A program made the position numbers and the translations under genes. The notes beneath the pieces were generated by a model. It was given only the letters and a program-made list of their open reading frames with translations, did no database searches and was not told where the DNA came from. Below, in pieces: positions 1 through 5,316 of a stretch of 5,316 nucleotides of DNA. This DNA is from Pseudomonadota bacterium (lineage in GTDB: Bacteria; Myxococcota_A; Polyangia; Polyangiales; Polyangiaceae): NCBI GenBank assembly GCA_003242355.1, contig QGUH01000341.1, positions 1 to 5,316 of the forward strand, in the 5' to 3' direction. Position 1 is the first letter of the stretch. Each line of letters starts with the position of its first letter.

Positions 1-1
1 C

Positions 2-1789
2 GGAGAACGAACCGTTCCAACGTCCCCCCTCGTGTTCCCCGTCGATCCCGGCCGCTGGGTCCGCTCGGTCCCCGCCCATCGGCTCGGGCGATTCACGTAC
101 GCGATCGAGGCCTGGCCCGACCATTTCGGCACGTTTCGGAGCGATCTCGAGAAGCGGCTGAATGCCGGTCAGGACGTGCGCCCCGAGCTCATCGAAGGCG
201 CCGTGCTGATCGAGCGCTACGCGGCCGAGCTGCCGCCCGAGATCAAGAGTCGCGTGCTCCCCGCCGCCCAGAAGCTGCGCGATTACCGCGCGAGCCTCGA
301 CGAGCGACTCGCCGCGGTGCTCTCGGAGGAGCTCCGATCGCTGTTGGCCGGGCCGCTCACGCCGAACGAGCTGACGCGCAGCCCGCTCTACGAGCTGATC
401 GTCGATCGCCCGGAGGCGACGTTCTCGGCCTGGTACGAGCTCTTTCCCCGGTCGCAGTCGCCCATTCCCGGAAAGCACGGCACGTTCCGCGACACGATCC
501 AGCGCCTGCCCGAGCTCGCGGCGCTCGGTTTCGACATCATCTATCTGCCGCCGATTCACCCCATTGGCGAACACAAGCGCAAGGGGCGCAACAACTCCCG
601 CACCGCCGAGCGCGGCGACGTGGGCAGCCCCTGGGCAATCGGCTCGAAGTATGGCGGACACACGGCGGTGCACCCGGAGCTCGGTACGCTGGAGGATTTC
701 GAGCTGCTCGTCAGAAGCGCGCGCGAGTTCGGCATGGAGATCGCGCTCGACTACGCGCTCCAGTGCGCTCCGGACCACCCGTGGGTGCGCGAGCACCCCG
801 ACTGGTTCCACGTGCGCACGGACGGCAGCATTCGCTACGCGGAGAACCCGCCCAAGAAGTACGAGGACATCTACCCGCTGAACTTCTGGTGCGACGATCG
901 CAAGGCGCTCTGGGAGGCGTGCCGCGACGTCCTGCTCTTCTGGATTGCGCGGGGCGTGCGCGTTTTCCGCGTCGACAATCCGCACACGAAGCCGTTCGCG
1001 TTCTGGGAGTGGGTGCTGCGCGAGATCAACGAGCGGCATCCCGAGGTGTTCTTCCTCTCCGAGTCGTTCACGCGTCCGAATCGGATGAAGGGGCTCGCCA
1101 AGCTCGGGTTCAACCAGAGCTACACGTACTTCACGTGGAAGAACTCCGCGTGGGAGCTCAAGGAGTACCTGACCGAGCTCACGCAGCCGGAGATGCTCTC
1201 CTACTTCCGGCCGAACTTCTTCGCGAACACGCCCGACATTCTGCACGAATACCTGCAAACGGGCGGGCGCCCGGCGTTCCGCATCCGCCTCGTGCTCGCG
1301 GCGACGCTCTCGCCGTCTTACGGCATCTACAGCGGCTACGAGCTCTGCGAGAACGTCCCCGTGCGCCACGGCAGCGAGGAGTACCTCGATTCGGAGAAGT
1401 ACCAGATCCGGCAGCGGGACTACAACGCGCCCAACAACATCAAGCAGGACATCGGCAAGCTCAACCGCATCCGGCGCGAGAACCCCGCATTGCAGGAGCT
1501 CGGCAATCTCGAGTTCTTGCACTCGGAGTACGAGGGCATCCTCGCTTACCGGAAGCACGCGCCGGGCAACGAGATCGTGGTCGTGGTGAACCTCGATCCG
1601 TTCCACATGCACGAGACCATGATTCACATGCCCATCCATCGCATGGGCATCGGGGAGAACGAGGCGTACGAGGTCGCGGACTTGTTGAGCGGAGCGCGGT
1701 ACACGTGGCGCGGATCCCGCAATTACGTGCGGCTCGATCCATCGGACCGTGTGGCTCACGTCTTCCGCGTCTCGCGGCGTTCGGACTGA
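2..1789 (+). CDS. glgE: Alpha-1,4-glucan:maltose-1-phosphate maltosyltransferase GlgE (5' partial)
   Basis: GlgE transfers maltosyl units from alpha-maltose-1-phosphate to the non-reducing end of alpha-1,4-glucans in the cytoplasm (GH13 subfamily 3). The reading frame is open to the window edge, so the gene begins upstream. The first possible start inside is GTG at 32, but by the family's usual length (about 660-700 residues) some 70-95 N-terminal residues, most of the N-terminal beta-sandwich, are missing. Numbering from the GTG at 32: the end of the N domain (RLGRFTYAIEAW) is followed by a helical stretch, then the barrel with LPPIHPIG and ENPPKKYEDIYPLNF (271-285). RVDNPHTKP carries the likely nucleophile D315 and the adjacent N316; FLSESFTRP carries the acid/base E344; NTPDIL carries the third acidic residue D402. 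The 29-residue D-to-E spacing equals that remembered for Streptomyces GlgE. The conserved C-terminal beta domain runs to the TGA, so the 3' end is intact. The RVDNPHTKP and FTRP motifs distinguish it from ordinary alpha-amylases. It is very probably co-transcribed with glgX. Confidence 0.95.
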   Translation, partial: GERTVPTSPLVFPVDPGRWVRSVPAHRLGRFTYAIEAWPDHFGTFRSDLEKRLNAGQDVRPELIEGAVLIERYAAELPPEIKSRVLPAAQKLRDYRASLDERLAAVLSEELRSLLAGPLTPNELTRSPLYELIVDRPEATFSAWYELFPRSQSPIPGKHGTFRDTIQRLPELAALGFDIIYLPPIHPIGEHKRKGRNNSRTAERGDVGSPWAIGSKYGGHTAVHPELGTLEDFELLVRSAREFGMEIALDYALQCAPDHPWVREHPDWFHVRTDGSIRYAENPPKKYEDIYPLNFWCDDRKALWEACRDVLLFWIARGVRVFRVDNPHTKPFAFWEWVLREINERHPEVFFLSESFTRPNRMKGLAKLGFNQSYTYFTWKNSAWELKEYLTELTQPEMLSYFRPNFFANTPDILHEYLQTGGRPAFRIRLVLAATLSPSYGIYSGYELCENVPVRHGSEEYLDSEKYQIRQRDYNAPNNIKQDIGKLNRIRRENPALQELGNLEFLHSEYEGILAYRKHAPGNEIVVVVNLDPFHMHETMIHMPIHRMGIGENEAYEVADLLSGARYTWRGSRNYVRLDPSDRVAHVFRVSRRSD

Positions 1790-1791
1790 TG
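1787..1791 (+). other. glgE stop / glgX start overlap (TGATG)
   Basis: The TGA of glgE (1787-1789) and the ATG of glgX (1789-1791) share one A. No AGGAGG-like Shine-Dalgarno sequence lies in the bases just before the ATG. A terminating ribosome could therefore restart on glgX (translational coupling), which is inferred from the overlap. The start is supported because the protein then begins MRTRPGKPHPLGATWDGEG, the usual opening of the GlgX/TreX family. Confidence 0.8.
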
Positions 1792-3894
1792 CGGACCCGG
1801 CCCGGTAAGCCGCACCCGCTCGGCGCCACTTGGGACGGCGAGGGCGTAAACTTCGCCCTCTTCTCGCAACACGCGACTTCGGTCGAGCTATGCCTGTTCG
1901 AGCCGGGGGCGAAGACGGAGTCGATTCGCATCCCCCTGACGGAGCGGACGAATCGCGTCTTCCATGTCTATCTGCCCGACGTGCGGCCCGGGCAACTCTA
2001 CGGGTACCGCGTGGACGGGCCGTTCGCTCCGGAGCGAGGACATCGCTTCAACCGCAACAAGCTGCTGATCGATCCCTACGCGAAGGCGATCGACGGGACG
2101 ATTCGCTGTCCCGACGAGGTGTTCGGGTATCCGGTCGAGCAGGGGAACGATACGCTCTTCGACACGCGCGACAGCGCGCCGTTCGTGCCGCGCAGCGTGG
2201 TCGTGGAAACCGCTTTCAGCTGGGGGGACGATCGCCCGCCGCGCATCCCCTGGAGCCGCACCGTCATCTACGAATGCCACGTCAAGGGAATGACGCGGAA
2301 ACACCCCGGCATTCCCGGCCATCTGCGCGGGACGTATCTCGGGCTCGCCTCCGAGCCGATCATCGACCATTTGAAATCGCTCTCGGTCACGGCGGTGGAG
2401 CTTTTGCCCGTGCACCACGCCATCGAGGACCGGCACCTCACCGATCACGGGCTTTCGAACTACTGGGGGTACAACACCATCGGGTTCTTCGCGCCGGATG
2501 CGCGGTTCGCCACGGGCAGCCGCGGCCAGCAAGTGGCCGAGTTCAAGACGATGGTGAAAGCGCTCCATCGTGCGGGAATCGAGGTGATTCTCGACGTGGT
2601 GTTCAACCACACGGGGGAGGGCAATCAGCGCGGGCCCACCGTGTGTTTCCGCGGGGTCGACAACCGCAGCTACTACAAGCTCGATCACTCGAACTCGGGC
2701 AGCTACCTCGATTTCACCGGGTGCGGCAACAGCCTCGATCTGTCGAACCCGCGCGTGCTGCAGCTCGTGCTCGACAGCCTGCGCTACTGGGTGCAGGAGA
2801 TGCACGTCGACGGGTTCCGCTTCGACCTCGCGGTCACGTTGGCGCGCGATCCCGTGGAGTTCGACGTTTGCTCCCGCTTCTTCGCGACGGTGCAGCAAGA
2901 CCCGGTGCTCGCCGAGGTCAAGCTCATCGCCGAGCCCTGGGACATCGGTCCCGGAGGATACCGCGTCGGCGGTTTTCCCGCGAGCTGGGCGGAGTGGAAC
3001 GGCCGGTATCGGGACTGCGTGCGGCGTTTCTGGCGCGGTGACGACGGGCAAGTGCCGGAGCTCGCGTCGCGCCTGTCGGGCTCGAGCGACATCTTCCAAG
3101 GCAGCGACCGAGGTCCGTTCGCGAGCATCAACTTCGTCACCTGTCACGACGGGTTCACGCTCAAGGACCTGGTGAGCTACGAGCAGAAGCACAACTGGGC
3201 CAACGGCGAGCAGAACCGCGACGGCGCGAACGACAACTACTCGATGAACTTCGGGGTCGAAGGCGAGACCTCGAACCCCCAACTTCAGCGCCTGCGCCTG
3301 CGCATGGCGAAGAATCTGCTCGCCACGCTCGCGTTCTCCCAGGGCGTGCCGCTCATTTCCCACGGCGACGAGATCGGACGCAGCCAGAAGGGGAACAACA
3401 ACGCCTACTGCCAGGACAACGACCTCACCTGGCTCGACTGGGAGCTCGACGACGGCGCGCGGGAGATGCTCGAGTTCGCGCGCAGCGTTTTCGCGCTCCG
3501 GCGGAACAACCCCGTGTTTCGGCGCCGCCGTTTCTTCGACGGCGATCCGGTGAACCACCACGGGGTGAAGGACGTCTCCTGGATCCGCCCGGACGGGGGG
3601 GAGATGGCGCTCGAGGACTGGGGCGACGCGAAAAACCACGCCCTCGGGATGCTGATCCACGGCGAGGCCGCCGACGACGTCGACGAGCGCGGGCGCCCGA
3701 CCCAGGGGCAGACGCTCCTTCTGCTCCTGAACGCGGGCCCGCGCGCCCGCAGCTTCACCTTGCCGGTCTTGCCGGAGCCCGGTCATTTTCGTGAGGTAGT
3801 GAATACGGCCCAGGTTCCGCGGCGCATTCCGCGAGGGCACGCCATCGTCGTTGCCCCGCACGCGCTCGTGCTGCTTTGCTACGACACGGCGTGA
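1789..3894 (+). CDS. glgX: Glycogen debranching enzyme GlgX/TreX (isoamylase type)
   Basis: This enzyme hydrolyses alpha-1,6 branch linkages in glycogen or limit dextrins, releasing short linear malto-oligosaccharides in the cytoplasm (GH13 subfamily 11). The product is 701 residues, normal for GlgX/TreX (about 650-720), and complete. An N-terminal CBM48-like sandwich (about 8-110, PLGATWDGEGVNFALFS) precedes the barrel, which opens near YECHVKGMT (from 161). Motifs in order are NYWGYNT (224-230), DVVFNH (269-274, region I), GFRFDLA with nucleophile D346, LIAEPWD with acid/base E382, and TCHDGFTL with H453 and D454. The C-terminal part has the TreX-like DVSWIRPDG and LLLLLNAG segments and a beta domain. 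All catalytic residues are present. The open frame extends upstream through glgE to 763, but that stretch is an out-of-frame shadow of glgE and the true start is the ATG at 1789. Whether the enzyme acts in glycogen breakdown (GlgX role) or feeds trehalose synthesis via TreY/TreZ (TreX role) cannot be told from sequence. Its position between glgE and glgB favours polymer remodelling. Confidence 0.96.
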   Translation: MRTRPGKPHPLGATWDGEGVNFALFSQHATSVELCLFEPGAKTESIRIPLTERTNRVFHVYLPDVRPGQLYGYRVDGPFAPERGHRFNRNKLLIDPYAKAIDGTIRCPDEVFGYPVEQGNDTLFDTRDSAPFVPRSVVVETAFSWGDDRPPRIPWSRTVIYECHVKGMTRKHPGIPGHLRGTYLGLASEPIIDHLKSLSVTAVELLPVHHAIEDRHLTDHGLSNYWGYNTIGFFAPDARFATGSRGQQVAEFKTMVKALHRAGIEVILDVVFNHTGEGNQRGPTVCFRGVDNRSYYKLDHSNSGSYLDFTGCGNSLDLSNPRVLQLVLDSLRYWVQEMHVDGFRFDLAVTLARDPVEFDVCSRFFATVQQDPVLAEVKLIAEPWDIGPGGYRVGGFPASWAEWNGRYRDCVRRFWRGDDGQVPELASRLSGSSDIFQGSDRGPFASINFVTCHDGFTLKDLVSYEQKHNWANGEQNRDGANDNYSMNFGVEGETSNPQLQRLRLRMAKNLLATLAFSQGVPLISHGDEIGRSQKGNNNAYCQDNDLTWLDWELDDGAREMLEFARSVFALRRNNPVFRRRRFFDGDPVNHHGVKDVSWIRPDGGEMALEDWGDAKNHALGMLIHGEAADDVDERGRPTQGQTLLLLLNAGPRARSFTLPVLPEPGHFREVVNTAQVPRRIPRGHAIVVAPHALVLLCYDTA

Positions 3895-3955
3895 CGCTAG
3901 GCTCCACGGCGCAGCACGCGACGGACGGATGGACGACTCGACGGGTTACCGTTTG

Positions 3956-3971
3956 CGGGGCTTGCGCCCCG
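3956..3971 (+). repeat. Hairpin, 6-bp GC stem with TTGC loop
   Basis: CGGGGC (3956-3961) and GCCCCG (3966-3971) are exact reverse complements around a 4-base loop; on the opposite strand the loop reads GCAA. It lies 62 bases after the glgX stop. It could be a weak transcript-end or processing structure, but neither strand has a T tract after it, so it does not meet the usual intrinsic terminator pattern. Confidence 0.4.
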
Positions 3972-3975
3972 AACG

Positions 3976-3995
3976 CCGACGACGGCAGACGTCGG
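3976..3995 (+). repeat. Hairpin, 6-bp stem with 8-base loop
   Basis: CCGACG (3976-3981) pairs exactly with CGTCGG (3990-3995). It lies four bases after the previous hairpin, so the two could stack as tandem stems in RNA. The following GGGG run is not a terminator tail. Function unknown; chance is plausible at this GC content. Confidence 0.3.
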
Positions 3996-4003
3996 GGGGC
4001 CAC

Positions 4004-4015
4004 CGCTCCGGAGCG
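4004..4015. repeat. Perfect 12-bp palindrome CGCTCCGGAGCG
   Basis: The 12 bases equal their own reverse complement with no central spacer. This suits a dimeric protein-binding site better than an RNA hairpin, because there is no loop. It sits 104 bases before the glgB start, where an operator could lie if glgB had its own promoter. No second copy was noticed in the window. Function is inference only. Confidence 0.3.
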
Positions 4016-4076
4016 CGCGACGAGACGCCTCTCGCGTCGGGGTCGCAACGAGCGGCGCCGACGCCGAGCCGGCATG

Positions 4077-4094
4077 CCTCCCGGGTCGGGGAGG
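4077..4094 (+). repeat. Hairpin CCTCCC/GGGAGG before glgB
   Basis: CCTCCC (4077-4082) pairs exactly with GGGAGG (4089-4094) across a 6-base loop. The right arm is part of the purine-rich GGGGAGGAGG at 4088-4097, the best Shine-Dalgarno-like sequence in the gap, so the stem could hide it. That sequence ends 22 bases before the glgB ATG, farther than the usual 5-10, which weakens a direct ribosome-binding role. Confidence 0.35.
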
Positions 4095-4119
4095 AGGCAC
4101 GCGAGCAACTGGTGATGCA

Positions 4120-5274
4120 ATGAACCTTTCTCACGTCGATCCCGTCTTGGTCGGGGACGCCTCCAAGCTCGAGGCGCTCCGGGAAGACCGTCTGCACGAT
4201 CCGCACTCCGTGCTCGGAGCGCATCCGGTCCGTCTCGGCGATACGGATGGCGTCGTCGTGCGCTCGTATCATCCGGACGCGATCGAATGCACGCTGCTCC
4301 TCGGCAGCGAGCCGCGCGCCATGAAGCCGCTCGGGGGCGGCGTGTTCGCGGCCTTCGTTCCCGCGGCGCGGCCGCCGCTCGCGTATCGGCTGCGCTTCCA
4401 CTTCGCGGACGGTGCCATCTGGGAACGCGACGATCCGTACCGCTTCCTGCCCACGGTGGGTCCGATGGACCAACACCTGTTCAACGAGGGCACGCACCGG
4501 AACGTCTGGAACGTTCTCGGCGCGCACGTCAAAACCATCGATCAAGTGACGGGGACGGCGTTCGCGGTGTGGGCGCCCAATGCTCGGCGCGTGAGCGTCA
4601 TCGGCGATTTCAATCGCTGGGACGGGCGGCTGTTTCCGATGCGGGCCCTCGGCGCTTCCGGGATTTGGGAGCTGTTCGTGCCGGGCATCGACGTGGGCGC
4701 GCTCTACAAGTTCGAGATCAAGACACGGGAGGGGGCGCTCCGGCTCAAGGCGGATCCGTACGCGCGCGAGATGGAGCTGCCGCCCGCGACGGCGTCGCGG
4801 GTCACGAAATCGACGTACGTCTGGGGAGACGACGCGTGGATGAAGGCGCGCGTCGGGCGCGACCTCCGGCGGGAACCGATTTCGATCTACGAGGTGCACC
4901 TCGGCTCGTGGGCGCGCGTTCCCGAAGACGGCTACCGGTGGCTCACGTACCGCGAGCTCGCCCCGCGGCTCGTGGCTCACGTGCAGCGGCTCGGGTTCAC
5001 GCACATCGAGCTCATGCCGGTGGCGGAGCACGCCTTCTATCCGTCGTGGGGGTACCAGGTCACCGGTTATTACGCGCCGACGGCCCGTTACGGCACTCCG
5101 GACGATTTCCGCTACTTCGTCGATTACTGCCATCAGCACGGCGTGGGCGTGATCACCGACTGGGTCCCGGCGCACTTCCCGCGGGACGACTTCGCCCTCA
5201 GGCGCTTCGACGGAACGGCGCTCTACGAGCACGAGGACGCGCGCCGCGGCGAGCACCCGGCCGGGCCTTTTTAA
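4120..5274 (+). CDS. glgB: 1,4-alpha-glucan branching enzyme GlgB (3' truncated; tail unreliable)
   Basis: GlgB cuts an alpha-1,4-glucan chain and re-attaches it through an alpha-1,6 bond (GH13 subfamily 9), branching the polymer extended by GlgE. The ATG at 4120 is supported: 26 residues precede DPHSVLGAH, close to E. coli GlgB, and there is no earlier in-frame start. Domains: N1 sandwich (about 27-115), CBM48 (about 140-225, with FAVWAPNA at 148-155 and GDFNRWDG), and barrel start ISIYEVHLGSW (254-264). MPVAEHAFYPSWGYQ follows from 299, then region I DWVPAHF (347-353, with D347 and H352) and the family motif HEDARRGEHP. After P380 (base 5259) similarity stops; the expected DWGTL-x-FNYGRNEV is replaced by four unrelated residues and a TAA. 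The family is normally 630-730 residues, so regions II-IV with the nucleophile Asp, acid/base Glu and His-Asp are absent. As written the product could not be active. A read-end error at the contig edge is the likeliest reason; a real pseudogene is possible. Confidence 0.92.
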   Translation: MNLSHVDPVLVGDASKLEALREDRLHDPHSVLGAHPVRLGDTDGVVVRSYHPDAIECTLLLGSEPRAMKPLGGGVFAAFVPAARPPLAYRLRFHFADGAIWERDDPYRFLPTVGPMDQHLFNEGTHRNVWNVLGAHVKTIDQVTGTAFAVWAPNARRVSVIGDFNRWDGRLFPMRALGASGIWELFVPGIDVGALYKFEIKTREGALRLKADPYAREMELPPATASRVTKSTYVWGDDAWMKARVGRDLRREPISIYEVHLGSWARVPEDGYRWLTYRELAPRLVAHVQRLGFTHIELMPVAEHAFYPSWGYQVTGYYAPTARYGTPDDFRYFVDYCHQHGVGVITDWVPAHFPRDDFALRRFDGTALYEHEDARRGEHPAGPF

Positions 5275-5316
5275 AACACCACACCGCCCCCAGGCCCACA
5301 CCAGTTAAAATCCTAG
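5260..5316. other. Aberrant contig-end tail, probable sequence error
   Basis: From 5260 no frame continues the GlgB protein. I translated all three forward frames and none gives the conserved FNYGRNEV segment, so a single indel does not explain it. The last 44 bases (5273-5316) contain 16 A, 19 C, 5 G and 4 T, about 80% A+C, unlike the balanced G/C of the genes. The tail still vaguely follows the spacing expected for a GlgB coding sequence, which points to a badly called continuation rather than foreign DNA. This is inference. Confidence 0.6.

Larger units (their letters stand above)
3895..4119. other. glgX-glgB intergenic region, rich in inverted repeats
   Basis: This 225-base gap has no homologous gene that I recognise. 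In the glgB frame it is open back to a TAG at 3898 but has no ATG, GTG or TTG, so glgB cannot start earlier. It contains several inverted repeats, listed separately, plus 8-bp palindromes CGGCGCCG (4053-4060) and GGCATGCC (4071-4078). No stem is followed by a T run, so an intrinsic terminator is not evident. No clear -35/-10 promoter is visible, although high-GC promoters are hard to spot. It may be a structured part of a glgEXB transcript or the leader of a separate glgB transcript. Confidence 0.6.

Noticed and set aside
763..1788. Long upstream extension of the glgX reading frame inside glgE
   Set aside because: This stretch translates to Arg/Ala/Pro-rich sequence with no family resemblance and overlaps the well-conserved glgE catalytic region in another frame; GlgX homology begins exactly at the ATG at 1789.
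1830..3041. 403-codon plus-strand frame inside glgX
   Set aside because: Out of frame with glgX and composed of Arg/Ala-rich nonsense-like sequence; glgX catalytic motifs in the other frame explain this DNA.
1888..3861. 657-codon open frame on the minus strand opposite glgX
   Set aside because: High GC with strong third-position bias leaves antisense frames open. The translation is low-complexity Val/Arg/Glu/Pro-rich with no recognisable domain, and the plus strand carries a fully conserved GlgX.
3956..3971. Intrinsic terminator after glgX
   Set aside because: The stem is GC-rich, but there is no run of T after it on either strand; kept only as an inverted repeat.
5256..5272. Intrinsic terminator (palindrome followed by five T) after the short glgB frame
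   Set aside because: The palindrome has no natural loop and would leave about 3 paired bases; it also lies in the middle of a conserved coding region and in sequence that is probably erroneous.
3946..5301. 451-codon open frame on the minus strand opposite glgB and the gap
   Set aside because: Same GC-driven antisense shadow; no recognisable family, and it runs through the aberrant contig-end tail.
5260..5316. Single frameshift in glgB
   Set aside because: None of the three forward frames after 5259 gives the expected conserved GlgB residues, so one indel cannot repair it.

Overview
The window holds three consecutive plus-strand genes of bacterial alpha-glucan (glycogen) metabolism, all from glycoside hydrolase family GH13. 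They are glgE (maltosyltransferase, cut off at its 5' end by the window edge), glgX/treX (debranching enzyme, complete) and glgB (branching enzyme, 3' part missing). The DNA is GC-rich, with mostly G or C in third codon positions. A GlgE-type pathway with a TreX-like debranching enzyme and an E. coli-type GlgB fits a high-GC soil or environmental bacterium, such as a myxobacterium or relative, another high-GC proteobacterium, or an actinobacterium. The sequence alone does not decide between these. Both ends cut through a gene, so the window looks like a whole short contig.

Layout: glgE fills the left third (2-1789). Its stop codon overlaps the glgX start by one base (TGATG at 1787-1791), which suggests one transcript and coupled translation. 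glgX runs 1789-3894. A 225-base gap (3895-4119) follows; it has no convincing gene but is rich in inverted repeats. glgB starts at 4120 and matches the family closely to about 5259. There it loses all resemblance and hits a stop at 5272, before most of the catalytic domain. The last ~55 bases are A/C-rich and unlike the rest of the window, so the truncation is more likely an assembly or read-end error than biology.

How the genes work together: GlgE adds maltosyl units from maltose-1-phosphate to linear alpha-1,4-glucan, and GlgB introduces alpha-1,6 branches. GlgX removes short branches, either trimming the polymer or releasing linear malto-oligosaccharides. If the genome also carries treY/treZ and treS/pep2 (mak), those oligosaccharides could be recycled through trehalose to maltose-1-phosphate. 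Those partner genes are not visible here. I see no RNA gene, mobile element, CRISPR array or clear promoter, and no evidence for a new biological system: this is a recognisable pathway with some points worth checking.
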